The notes under the pieces were generated by a model. That model was not told the DNA's origin and did no database searches. It was given only the letters and a program-made list of their open reading frames with translations. DNA of 64,000 nt from Terebella lapidaria (Eukaryota > Annelida > Polychaeta > Terebellida > Terebellidae): NCBI GenBank assembly GCA_949152475.1, contig OX424568.1:25023667-25087666 (forward strand), read 5' to 3'. Shown here in pieces: positions 42,251 to 53,789 of this stretch. Positions within the stretch are counted from its first letter, which is position 1. Each line of letters opens with the position of its first letter. The position numbers and the translations under genes are program-made.

Positions 42251-44553
42251 GAGGACAAAGAATGTTCACTGATAGAAGACCACTTGAGGAGAACAGGCCA
42301 TAAGCATCGCCAAATTGCTTCAAATGTTAGCTTGTGCGCTCTAACAGCTTTGTTCCACATCTTGCCTTGTAGGATGCTACTCGCTGTGTACTCTGCATAT
42401 ACACCAGACTCAACCCAGACATCTAATAACCCAGCATCTGCAAAGTGTTGGCCAATGCATCGCAAGAAATTCATCACGATGTGGAAACCACCCAATCGTA
42501 GAACTAAGTTCTCACACTCTTGACGACGAAGCCAGCTGATTTCTTTTGCACGACAATACAAAGCTTGATCAAATGTTAGCACTGTGTGTTTCTGACCCAC
42601 ATGTGCAGCTATCTGTTGTGCCCTCAGGATTACAGTCCACAATGTGTCATATTCATGTGCTGGTGCACACAAGATTGGCATGTACCCTATCACATCCTGA
42701 ATCCGCTTGGAACTTGATGTTAATCTGTTGAATCCAGTCCATGCTGGAACTTTCTGTTCGCCAGATGACACGTAGCGACTAACCAGCCATGGTAGATCTC
42801 TTGGGTTCACCAAACCGAAGTTGCCTGATTCAATCCTCGTTGCACCCGAGAAGTTTGGAGCCGGTCGTTTGGGAGGCATGTTAACTGTGAATATCGCATG
42901 AAGCTCTGCTGGCACTGGCTTCAGGACTCGATCTCTTCCTTTAATAGGTATCACTGGAGAATGTTCTGTCGCTGGTCCGACCTGAAACACAGCCATCTGC
43001 GTGGCATGGAACGTGCCCTTACCGTCCAGTGTCTCTTCTAGGATATCAATATTGTCCCCTGCAAAATGGATGAACTTTCCATGCAAAATGTTTTGAGGGA
43101 TAATTGTGTTCCCGTTTTCTTCAAATCTACGGATATGATCTCTGGCGATAGCAGTGTCTATCCGTTGCAATTGTTCATATGAGATGCAGTTACCAGCAGC
43201 GTGTAAGAGCTGGACGAGATCTTTAGAGCGTGTTGCTTGGTGCACAGCCAAAGCCAGACCAACATGTTTTGGTGTAGGCTGACGTCTATTCGACAGTTGG
43301 TACAATATGTCTTGACATAAGCTCAGGATTATGTTCTCTGATTCATGATCAGATTGATGATCACCCATAATATCATCGACCGTTGCACCAGTGGCTAACT
43401 CTCCCGTCAACATACATGTCATGAAGAAATACAAGCTGTCAGGAATGAGTTTGATTGCTGTTTCGCGATTTATTCGAAAATCGTTTTCGTCTGTAACCAC
43501 CATTTTTACGTCCTTCCTAAGCTTTGTTGCCGTTTCATAAGCATATGTCAAGAAATTCGTATCCACATCTCCCTTGACGTCTGGTGATTTCTCATTTTTT
43601 TCATCTGGCAAGTACTGGTTTGAAATTGTCAGCTGTGCCACTTTCTTGACGATATCAGCTTGACGTATACTACTAGCATAAACAAGCTCAGATGAAGTGA
43701 GACTGGATTGAGATTGGAATGTTATCTTATCTCCAAAATGTTTTAGGAGCAACTTCTTCAATCGTCGATTGTCACAGGTTTGGACAGCACCTTCTTTATT
43801 CTCGGCAATAAGAAGTTCACTGAATGACTTGCTTATAGATGATACCTCCAGTGCTTGACCGTCGGACATCAGAGGTTTCTCAATGCTCTGCATAAGTTGG
43901 CGGGTAGCAGATTCCCAGTGGTCAGCATTCCCAGCATCATCACCGATTCCTGTATCAGCTTTTGATTTAACTGCAAATTTCAAATTCCTTTCACCCACGT
44001 ATTTCGCTCTGCAAGACTTGTGATATTTAACTTCCTTCACGACCAAGTTTATATCATTGATCCTCAGGAAAACTTCATCCTCTCTGATTCTCGCTGCTCT
44101 CAGCAAACTCTGCTCACCCGCGGGTGTACACACTGTCATCAACTTCGGACTACCCGATTTGTCACGGATGCGTTGACAAATGACACATCGAGCGATATTG
44201 AAATTGCTACCATGATTAGTAGACAATCTCGTTTGTAATTCTCTAGGGACCGACTTGACACCTCTTTTTAAGCATGGTTGTTCACAATATGCTTGTATGT
44301 TTGTTTTTGATGTATACTTTGAGTAACAAGAGGGATGCCATTTTACATCAAGAGATTGAAAGTTCTCAGTGTGGGGCTGAATACGTGTGAACACATCATC
44401 TTTACGTAACTGGGATATTTCTAAAAGTCGTTTAAGACCTATCTCTCCAGGGACAGCATATCGTTCTGTCGTCTTTGCTTGACACAAGACGCACTTGCTC
44501 CAATCAGCAGAGAGCCGGCGGCGTTTGACGGGTCCAAGCGGAAACGCATCCAT
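42184..44553 (-). CDS. 789-aa protein with duplicated zinc modules and possible DDE core
   Basis: Longest intact frame. I choose the ATG at 44553 (MDAFPLGPVKRRR) over the upstream ATG at 44661 because the extra 36 residues overlap an acceptor-like TTTCAG and look untranslated. Two modules ~102 residues apart each have C-x2-C and H-x3-C (C21/C24/H73/C76 and C123/C126/H178/C181), likely zinc-binding. The C-terminal half has GDNIDILEETLDGKGTFHAT (499-517), VLTFDQALYCRAKE (658-671), LRLGGFH and WVESGVY (713-719); D500, D662 and E716 could form an acidic triad. I recall DN-x-D..TLDGxGTFH proteins as multicopy, unnamed, transposon-like genes in invertebrates. The final ~30 residues look like read-through into another sequence. 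Confidence 0.7.
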   Translation of the reverse strand: MDAFPLGPVKRRRLSADWSKCVLCQAKTTERYAVPGEIGLKRLLEISQLRKDDVFTRIQPHTENFQSLDVKWHPSCYSKYTSKTNIQAYCEQPCLKRGVKSVPRELQTRLSTNHGSNFNIARCVICQRIRDKSGSPKLMTVCTPAGEQSLLRAARIREDEVFLRINDINLVVKEVKYHKSCRAKYVGERNLKFAVKSKADTGIGDDAGNADHWESATRQLMQSIEKPLMSDGQALEVSSISKSFSELLIAENKEGAVQTCDNRRLKKLLLKHFGDKITFQSQSSLTSSELVYASSIRQADIVKKVAQLTISNQYLPDEKNEKSPDVKGDVDTNFLTYAYETATKLRKDVKMVVTDENDFRINRETAIKLIPDSLYFFMTCMLTGELATGATVDDIMGDHQSDHESENIILSLCQDILYQLSNRRQPTPKHVGLALAVHQATRSKDLVQLLHAAGNCISYEQLQRIDTAIARDHIRRFEENGNTIIPQNILHGKFIHFAGDNIDILEETLDGKGTFHATQMAVFQVGPATEHSPVIPIKGRDRVLKPVPAELHAIFTVNMPPKRPAPNFSGATRIESGNFGLVNPRDLPWLVSRYVSSGEQKVPAWTGFNRLTSSSKRIQDVIGYMPILCAPAHEYDTLWTVILRAQQIAAHVGQKHTVLTFDQALYCRAKEISWLRRQECENLVLRLGGFHIVMNFLRCIGQHFADAGLLDVWVESGVYAEYTASSILQGKMWNKAVRAHKLTFEAIWRCLWPVLLKWSSISEHSLSSDGRHGRHPAEPRELPDFVGRH

Positions 44554-44669
44554 GACATCGCAATTACACTCAGCACAACACCTGAAATTTCGTTCAATAC
44601 TGGAGTGTACAGACAATCCATCTCTACAGATATGGGCAGACCTTCCGCTGTAATCATACACATAGGTAT

Positions 44670-46190
44670 GACATATATTATATTATTTGGAACCCGGATA
44701 CAAACTATAGCGATCATTAAATTGTGACGTAATAGGCAGATCAGATGTCTCAGAAATCTAGTCTCGAACTGCTTCGTTGTGTGAAATATTCCTTAATAAA
44801 TTAATGCTTAATACAGCATGAAATACACATCATACCTAGATTATGCTAAAAAGTAGCATGGATGCTTGCGTTGTTGTGAACAGCCGCAGTGTCGAACCCG
44901 CTCGACGAGATGGTTGATCTCTGCTCAACGGGGGGGGGGGGGGGGGGGGTATAATTATATTCTCACAGTTTCGTCAGGAAACAGATGATCAACAATGACC
45001 ACAAGTATGTTTTCGTTGTCGTTACCACTTTATGTATTGAAAATATATAATGTCATTGAACACTGAACACGTCATATGATTATAATGAAACATTTATACA
45101 TACTGCGCGTTCCATATATTCGACTCGATCCATTCATTCATTCGGTTCCACTGTGCTCAATGCGATGTTTATGGTGCAAACATTTCCGTATCAATATTGT
45201 TTTTTTCGATGGTTGAAATTTTACAACTTGGAATCCTGTGTGGTGTATAGATGTTTAGTATAGTTATTATTTCAAATATCATAACCAGTCAGTATTCAAT
45301 ATTTGATTTTCCACATGTATATTCAGAACATATGGAACATTCCGTACCTATCAACTGCTGATTTTTTCAGGAGTCCATTTTTCATTTGACAAGAGATTCA
45401 GTAATTTTTCTCTGGAACACAGGTGCAGTCCATGCTCTCAAAGGCGTACTGTACTGTAAGGCTGAAACTGGTCACTTCAAAGGCGGATATACGCTGTAGG
45501 TAATAAGAATAATTTTAATAATATGTATTATGCGAATGCTTTCACATAAACTAAACATCATGTCCACTGTGGTGACAATCTAAATGTTTGACTCCCCTCC
45601 CGCTTACATATATTATATTCATGGAGTCGCATAGGTATATGAGTATACATATTTATAACAGGATACATACTGCGTGTTCCTGTATAACTGTAGGAATAAG
45701 TCAATTTGGTCATTTCCGCCTTGCTCAAGATGCATTGGTGTTTATACCAAGTGAATTCTTCTATCAATGTAAGTGCTCTGGTTGAGATGGTGCAACGACA
45801 TCGTCTGTAGTATATTAAGGTATAAATTTAAAATATTTTTAGTATGGTGACTTATAAATATCAACGGAAATGCAGCGATGAGAATCATTTTGCACGATGT
45901 ACCAGCTGGATCATTGTACCACAATCGACAATGTTTCCCGCGCTGTTGACATACGAGTTCTGTATTATTTCGAGAGCGCATCTAAATATATATATTTGGG
46001 AAGATAATTTAAAGAAAGGAAACATAAACTTTTATAATAATTACCTTCACGGTGTATCAGCTCCTTTCGAAAAACCAATATTGCCATACGCTCTAATTCT
46101 CCCAAACCGCTAGAAATGGCGTCAGTATTGATGAATCCGGGAATGCCATCATCTTAATGTCATAATCTTTTATTCTATGACATCACAATA
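44670..46190. other. No gene seen; 20-base G-run at 44930-44949
   Basis: AT-rich non-coding sequence. Frames of 65-90 codons on both strands lack any domain or splice context. Confidence 0.5.
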
Positions 46191-46200
46191 CGAAGACAAA

Positions 46201-46895
46201 TTGCCATGGCAACTACGTGGTCTCGTGAAATTCTTCATTGATTTTCATTTCCCCCAGAGCAAAATGAAATTGAGAATAAAACTGATTGATTTCCCCCAAT
46301 TTTTACATTTATTCCGTTGCCATGGATACAGAAATGACGTTTCAATAGGTATATTTGTACAAAATGTAATTTTTAATGGTACAGGCATGTTCCTTGACCA
46401 TGAAAATATAGGTATAGAATCTTCATTCATTGTGATTGGATGATTAGTTATCAAGATATTGCCAGAAACGGAAATTTCAACAATGGCGGCTGCAAATTTC
46501 GGCACTGAAGTTCTTTGAAGTTTTCGGGAAAGTCCTGAAAGTGTAATATTTCAGATATTAGTATCACACTGAAACATATGGATTATCAAATAATTGTCAT
46601 CGATATCTGACCATATTTCATATCAACTTTGAATTAAGTAGCACTTTGTCAGGCAATAAATATGGTCATATTTTTGCCATTTTTTAATTTTTTTCCGTTG
46701 CCATGGATACAAAAAATTAAGTTTTCATTAAATTTCTCTCTGATATAATGCATGGTACTAAAACGTATCTTTGTGTGATAAATTATTGTAAATATCTCCA
46801 ATTAGTTTGAAAATGAGGCCAAATTAGAGTTTTATTGGGTTTTGCAGATTTTCTAGTGGTTGCCATGTTCAAGGGCCGTTGCCATGGTGACGGAC
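46201..46895. promoter_or_regulatory. Cluster of X-box-like GTTGCCATGG motifs
   Basis: TTGCCATGGCAAC at about 46201, GTTGCCATGGATAC at about 46316 and 46697, GTTGCCATG at about 46859 and GTTGCCATGGTGAC at about 46879. These resemble RFX-factor X-boxes. They may simply be part of an old tandem repeat, since flanking words recur (TTTATTCCGTTGCC and TTTTTTCCGTTGCC). Confidence 0.4.
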
Positions 46896-47161
46896 ATAAT
46901 TGCCAACTCTACATGTGGTAGAAATGAGACCCTGAGAATCTCCCCTTTCCATTGATACCACATTCATGAATAAGTACTCTTGTGCATACGAACTCGAAAA
47001 ATATGGCTCTTTTTGACTTTGGCCTCCTGCCTATAATACTTCATCATGGACAAACTTGATCATGGACATATGTCAACAATAATACTTTATCATGGACATC
47101 AACAGTAGTACCTTTTGCATTGTACAGTACGCCTTCGATATACCACGCATCATTATGATCG

Positions 47162-47876
47162 TTAACCTCTTAACCGCCAGATCTGAGTAATTGTCCCACG
47201 CCGGGCATTTTTCAAAGAAAATTGCAAAATATATATCATGACAACAATATTTTTGAAGAAAGACCCATCGTTGATTGAAATTAATTAAACCAATATGAGA
47301 AGGTATCTAGCCTTATGCAAGCAGCATGAGGGCCTTGGTGTGTTCTGGTTACCACAGCAACAACCTCACAACAACCACTAATTCTGCAACATTCCACACA
47401 ATCTTAAAATAGTATACACGAAAGCATGCTTTCACAGGATATTAATATCCCCGTGTCTTCGATTATGAATAAGACACATGCTCTTTCAGGTTTTTTCAAC
47501 AAACGACTTGTTGATGTTAAATACCATACCAAACTGATACAAAGGACAGTGGCTCGATAATTTGGCTCAGTAAGCTCTCACACATACATACATCTGTCTG
47601 ACGATTACACCAGGGAAAACCCAAGAGTTTCTCTTTGGATTACATGCATTCATGTTATATAGATATACTATTTTTGTCCCCAAAAACGATTGTAACTTAC
47701 ACTACAACAATTTTATGAACATACGAAAGCTGTGTAGGGACTTTTGACTAAAATCTATAGGCCGTACAACGAGAAATGTGGAGAGGAATTTGCGCCGGAT
47801 ATTTCCGGCACATAGGCGTCACACAATTACGTTTTGCGCCGGAAATATCCGGCGCTGTAGGCGGTGAAGAGGTTAA
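47162..47876. mobile_element. ~707-bp TTAA-flanked inverted-repeat element
   Basis: TTAA at 47162-47165 and 47873-47876 enclose ends CCTCTTAACCGCC and GGCGGTGAAGAGG, a 13-bp inverted repeat with one mismatch. Near the right end two nested palindromes (GCCGGATATTTCCGGC and GCCGGAAATATCCGGC) occur. No coding frame. A non-autonomous piggyBac-type MITE is the simplest reading. Confidence 0.8.
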
Positions 47877-50290
47877 GGGGTTGTTACCCTCGCCATATTT
47901 TAGTCAGTGATGCGCACTGAATATTTTTTAAAATGTTTTTTCTTGAAGAAATGAACACATATTTCACATAAATGTTATATTATCATGTTAATAACTAATT
48001 TAAAGTATTTTCAGCGCAGTTATTATGCATCTTATGTTAATATTGGTGAAATTGACTACCAAAATTTCGGTATATCCGTTCTTGTGGAAAAAGTCAATTA
48101 CGAATGTTCCAAGTATTTTTCTGAGCATTACTACATATGCTAGTTTATGAGCCGAGAAATATTTTTTTTTGAAATTCAAATCCATCGCATCACAAATGAT
48201 TTTTGAAGTTCAGACATTTATTGACAACTAAACATTTTCCCCAAGTGGCCAGTACAGGCACTATTTTTTAACCCTTCAAGACACTGCCACAGTGAGAGGG
48301 AGACTTCAATATCATATGCTCCACTGTGCACAATTCACACTGGCTTTTACATGTAAACTGCCACATGCTAAGGCTTCTGTATGCATTGGGCCAAGAAACT
48401 ACTCTATTCACCTGATCAATGCAGATATTTACCCATATTTCCAAAGCGACAGCTATAAGTTTGAAACGTCTGGGGAAGTGACATCTACTTGCATTTGGCA
48501 TAATTCATAACACTCTGTGTTCATCGAATAACTAACAGTACATGTATGTATTCACTGACCCTATTGTGCATAATGCTTGTGTCTATGCATACAAAGAAAA
48601 CAAACCCCAAGCTTGACACAGGATACATACTGATCCCAATAACATGTAAATATCACCAGGCTTTTTATTCATTGTCATCATGATTACAACTGACATTAAT
48701 TGATATATTAGTACAATTCATGAGTTATGAATTGAAGCACTTCATCTTTTGACATACATGGATCACAAGTATGATATCCAACACACCAGACAAAGAATGT
48801 CGTGAATAAATAGTGTATTTGGTAGTATACTCCTTATCCATATGTTTATCTTACATTGTACATGATAAACAAGAACAAAATAAATCAAATATAATACCAA
48901 TCAAAAAGATTATTAATTTTTCATAATTGGCAAACAGTGTTGCACATGGCCACTTGATACACTGCCATTCAAATCTTCATAATGTATTTCTGACCTACAC
49001 ATGTGTATCAATAACAAATTTTGAAACATACAAGATGTTGGCCACTTTATCCAATAAAATATGAAAATATTATTATTTGGTCATTGAATCCCAAAATTGC
49101 TGTTGTATAAGTTATCCAATTGTCTTACAGTGACATTACAATACCCAAAATGGTAGTGTGCAATTCTGTACATGTGTTTCAGAATTACAGATCCAACATG
49201 GCAAACATGCACTTAATTTGAATTTATATATTATATATATTGTTTTAATATATATATATGTCTTAGTGCAAACTTTAAAACACAAGTTGTTATGTTTTGA
49301 CATCCATATTGTTGGCCAACTGAGTAATTGCTCCTGGGTGCCTGTCATTGGGGGATCAGTCAAGTGGTGTGGAGCTGGTATTGCCTGTCTTCTGATTGAA
49401 ACTTGAACCAGGATTTATGTAGATTCTGGCTCTGTTGTCTTCTGGCTGAGCTGTCGGGAAAGTAGTGTGGAGTTGTCAGCAACGGCTTTCTCACCGGAGC
49501 GAATACAAACTCACGTGGTGAGCGATATGTCAGTTATCGTCTGGAAACAAGGTTTTCAGTGTTTGTCATTCCCCGATCTACAACAATTCTTTGTCTATGA
49601 ACTAATATGTCTTCGATTATGTATATAATCATGTCTATCTATTTATGTATTATATTTCTTGGATTGCCTCCGTCATATGCTTATATACATGCATAACACA
49701 TGGGACTGTTGGTGCCTCGCGGGAAAACATTTGGAGACGAAGCTACCGAATCTCAAAGTCGCAAAATATGGTCTTCATAACCGAAGGATATATTCCGAGG
49801 ATGACAGCTACCAATTGATATCACAAAACACATGTAATATGTCGTACTACGAACATTTTCTGCCGTATTCCCGTTCAGTATTCAGTAAGTGGATTATTTA
49901 TTGTGATCAATGGATTATACAGATTACAAGAATCGACATGACCAAAGATAAGTCTCGCGTAAGGATACATCAAACTTTGACCTGGGGAATATGTAAACAC
50001 GATTTCGTGGCACCTGACGTGGAAAGTAGCCGATATTCAGACTCAATTTTACGGAGAAAAACGCATTGTCACATGGCTGTGGATAGCTCGTTATGGAGTC
50101 TACGATGTACCAATCCCAAGTAAGTCAGCCATTCTTTGAAAATCATCAAAATAATAGATGATATTTCAAGTCTGTGTGTTGTTCAAATCCACGTGATATG
50201 AAAAAGGCGCATTTCGTAAATGTGTCAAAGACAGTCGGGCATTTTGTGACAAATGTAGGCGGTAAATTAAAAAAGTAATTCTCGGCTCAT
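47877..50290 (+). mobile_element. TTAA-flanked 3.3-kb element, copy 2 (truncated, inverted)
   Basis: Reverse complement of 32528-35565. It begins immediately after the TTAA at 47873-47876 with GGGGTTGTTACCCTCGCC and can be followed to TTCTCGGCTCATA (50288), where another repeat replaces its last ~280 bases. It lacks about 590 bases present in copy 1 (about 33315-33900); the joint carries a CAAC shared by both breakpoints, so a microhomology deletion in copy 2 is likely. Confidence 0.85.
49483..50122 (+). pseudogene. ORF of unknown family carried by the TTAA element, copy 2
   Basis: Starts in frame with TAFSPERIQTHVVSDM, has a TAA near 49630, and from 49659 is open for 154 codons: MHNTWDCWCLAGKHLETKLP, IYSEDDSYQLISQNTCN, RIDMTKDKSRVRIHQTLTWG and CHMAVDSSLWSLRCTNP, to the donor GTAAGT at about 50120. 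Compared with copy 1 most differences are substitutions and the second half is free of the stops found there. Family unknown. Confidence 0.5.
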
Positions 50291-50645
50291 ATTTAGTTAA
50301 ATTTAGCCCTATTATTTAATTTCTGGGCCGGCACACAATTTTGTGCATTTGCTCGGTTTTGTATCGGAGCAATGTTTCAAACTCACCATGTTTGTGTAGA
50401 AAACACCCCAGTTTATCTTCTGGTTCAAAGTTACAAGAATATTTCGAACCCTGATGGATGTAAACAGGACCAATTCCTCGAATATGCTCAGATTCTCGAG
50501 ATTCCGTTTTGGGCTGAAAGTTAACATTGAGGTAGATTGCTAACTTTTTCAATTTTCGCGTTAGCTGTCTGAAATTTGGTAGAAAATTGTCGTTTGACTC
50601 CTATGTGAAGTATGCCAAGTTATAGAACGTGAAAGCAGACAAAAA
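50291..50645. repeat. Partial copy of the 10.6-kb inverted-repeat element
   Basis: Reverse-oriented interior (GAATATGCTCAGATTCTCGA) followed by AACATTGAGGTAGATTGCTA and GTTTGACTCC-type words in the order of the right arm. It replaces the missing end of the TTAA element, so it inserted there or shares a deletion border. Confidence 0.7.
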
Positions 50646-51055
50646 CGAGATCGTGCAAGCGTTGTGTTGCTATGGTCAGGGCGCGCTGTACATGTTGGTA
50701 ATTTGTTGACGCTTGAGGAAGTCAGATAGTCTCATGACTTCTTGAAATTTGGCAATCATTTTTCTTCCATTTGTCTTTCGATTCATCTTTCAGAAAAAAA
50801 GATTCTTTTCTGGGAGCGCAAGGGGGGGGGGGGGGAGGGCGCGCGCCAGGTGCTCCCCCCTCTAAATCCGCCTATGCCAGATGTGACATCTCTTCTGGTG
50901 TGAATGGGGGTGAAACCCCCCCCCCCCTCCCCCGCCCGATCCAAATAACAACGACAGCGCAGAGACAGGTTGTGCAAAACCCTGCCATCTCGTTCTCAGA
51001 ACAATAATGAACCACGTGGATTGAGAAAACATAAATATTCGTCACCTGACACTTT
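50646..51055. other. Non-coding, G- and C-runs
   Basis: A G-run (50821-50836) and C-runs (near 50918) bracket TAAATCCGCCTATGCCAG. No gene. Confidence 0.5.
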
Positions 51056-51478
51056 GTATCAATAGACGTGGAATCAATACCCAGTATTAAGTATTCCGAG
51101 CAAACAAAACAGGGTCCGTTATCCAATCTCATAGTCCGGGGACAGAAAGTCATATCAAGCATACGAAGTGAGAGAAAACAAAAATGACAGGGAAACTCAT
51201 GAACCCCCAAAAATGGCCATTAGGAGGTGAAATCAGGTGTTCCGGAAAGAGTGAGCATTTCCTGCCCCACTAGTGGCACCCGTCATGAATTCCCCAAAAT
51301 TAACATGAAAATAGATCTAGTTGCATGGCAGACATGGATTTGCTGTATTTATCAACCAGATCATGATGACGTCGTCCATAGAATTTCTTAAAGGCAGCTA
51401 TAAGTCTTGGTAAAGCATATCCTTGTCGCAGCAGTTTAGAGACTAGCTGGGCACTTCGATAGACAAAGTCCTCGAATA
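51056..51478 (+). repeat. Repeat family R1, copy with best-kept coding tail
   Basis: Same orientation as the 5.7-kb copy. The minus strand encodes FVYRSAQLVSKLLRQGYALP, then LIAAFKKFYGRRHHDLVDKY and SMSAMQLDL without a stop. A 3-base insertion relative to other copies keeps the frame. Confidence 0.85.
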
Positions 51479-52746
51479 TGCTGATTACCAGAGAATTATC
51501 AGGAAAAACATTCACTTTCCAAAAAAAAAGGAAAGATATGCCTGATCGTCGTGATATCATGAGGTAATGTTTATATTTGAAAAAAAATCCAAAATCACAT
51601 TAAATCATCCAGCAAGTAAATACATCAGTGAAATAAATAGAACAAGCCTAAATCAAAAGAAATTCAATAGGTATGTAAAAACACTTCATTTTTGCACATG
51701 CTAAATCTTCAGATATTTAATTTGTTTCGTATCTATTTTGATTAAGTGTTCTAGTTTCACCAATAAAGTATGATGTAAACAAAAAAACAATAAAAAACAA
51801 GAAATAGAATAAATGAAAAAATAGATCTGACAAATAAAAAAAATGAGGAAAAACTCTGCACCTTATTTATTATTGTTATTTGAATATTTATAAGGTGACG
51901 TGTTCAGACTCGTTTCAGACTAGTACATGTTCAAACTTTTTTCAGTCATGTTCAGATTTGTTTCAGATATGTTTAACTATGACACAGAAAAACAATAAAC
52001 TTGTCCAATGAAAACAAGTATTTTTCAGGGTTGGAGCTTGCCGGTTTGGCACGCCATAACCTGATCAATGCTAATAGATGGGGGATTGTGAAGCGTGTTT
52101 TTATTTTGGTGTCTTCCAAGCTTTGAAGCCCATTCACCGAGAAAAGGATGGCGGAAACCCGATTCGCCGCCACCCTGGTTTGGTATTTTGATTTTAATCC
52201 ACCACCAAAATCTTGGAAGTGGCCCAAGAAGTCCTTAAGAATGGCGCCTGAAGGCACCTTTAATGGGCCAGGTATATCATCTGTCATAGCCTCCTCGCCT
52301 GTGGCCAGCTCCGAAGCTACGGATGCAGTTGCCGCCTCCGCCTTTCCTTCCACTCACAAATCTTCTGTCACATTATGTTTAGTCATCATTTCTTCCTCAG
52401 CTAAACAAAATAAAATATTAAAATTCACCGGACATACTAGCAAAATACACTAGGACAAATGGGCTACGTTGATTACCAGAGAATTTCACTATGTCAGAGC
52501 AATAGCATGTTGGACTAAACTAACATTTCAATCTTCACAAGTGTCTTCTTTCTTGAGTTATCGCATGCAAGTATCTTGTACCCGGTCTTTCTTTCGGATT
52601 TGTTAATATTGAAATTTTGAGGTTTTTATTGTATCCACACATGCTTCCCGAACTCGGTCCTGCTTTGGATGCCATTCTTCAGTAGATCCAGAAAAAAGGA
52701 AGTGAAAACAGATAGGCTCCTCCTGAAAAAGTAGAGGAGGTACTGC
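51479..52746. other. AT-rich; one unrecognised minus frame
   Basis: The minus frame 52353-51973 (126 codons, MEGKAEAATASVASELATGE start) reads through mixed-composition sequence with no known domain. The rest is A-rich non-coding DNA. Confidence 0.4.
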
Positions 52747-53007
52747 TTACCTTGGTGTTAGCCGTGATTTGTACTGTCTCTTGGCTAACGACGGCATGTG
52801 TAGCGCCTGATAGAGACTACCTAGCGCCAACACAGCATGAACAGTACATCTATCCTTGCTAATACGCCCGTCGATTGCCTCTTCTGGAACACCCTGCGAT
52901 GTATATAGCGGAATACCGAGATGTTTATCTGCATTAACGACTGTCATAGCCTCTTCACCCAGAAGTACCTGCCTCTGAGGGGATGTATCTTTACCAAAAA
53001 CTAGCAC
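52747..53007 (-). pseudogene. Non-LTR retrotransposon RT fragment
   Basis: About 86 codons reading VLVFGKD, DKHLGIPLYTSQ and VHAVLALGSLYQALHMPSLA. The KxxVLVFGK and KHLGI pairing is the post-palm region of non-LTR reverse transcriptases. Truncated on both sides. Confidence 0.65.
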
Positions 53008-53789
53008 TTGTGATTTGATTTGAAGAAAAATATCTGTTGTATTTTTGGCCCCATGGCCCCACTGATGAGGAGCTTGCCCATGCGTGAACTGATTGCTACC
53101 GAATTAAGCCAGCAATGACATTACCTATATTTTAAGTCACAAACTCACATTACAACACAACTAAGTAGCAAATATTGAGCAATGACAACACACACAATGA
53201 CCCTTTGTGGGAAAGTGCAACTAAAACACTTTTTGGCAAAAATAATGTACAGCTACAAACAATGCGGATGAGAATCAATTTACGCATGGACTTTTACGAG
53301 AAATGATCTCTGTGAGAGGGAACTCGAGATTTATTACAATACGAGTTCGAGTTCACAATACGAATCGAGATAATTTTCATGTTATTAGCAAACTGATCAA
53401 AAGGCCTTATAATTGAAATTGATCTAGTATTTATTTTAAGGATCCTTTAACCACGGAACGTACTGTGTTCACTCATCCTTAAATGTTTTCGTGTTCACTC
53501 AGCCTCAAGTATTGATTCCAATCTCATTTGTCCCCGTGGCCGCAGACGTAAACTTAAGTTCTGCTGTCGTGATGTTTTTTACCATTATGCTTTTAACATT
53601 ATAAGACACGTGCCTGTTAGAATAACAATTAGTATATACCTCTGACCAGGTCTACTTTATGAGTTAGAGGTAAACCCATTGAGAACAATAGGGCCAGTAC
53701 AGACACCAAGTAGGCCTACCAGATGTAAAGTTACACGTAATATTTAACAAAAGCAAGTGCATATAAGCAAAACGTGTTCATGTTGACAG
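53008..53789. other. No gene seen
   Basis: Non-coding; it would be intron or upstream region of the SET-domain exons. Confidence 0.4.

Noticed and set aside
44880-44950. GCGGGTTCGACAC (minus strand) as a tRNA B-box
   Set aside because: No A-box at the right distance and no clover-leaf pairing.
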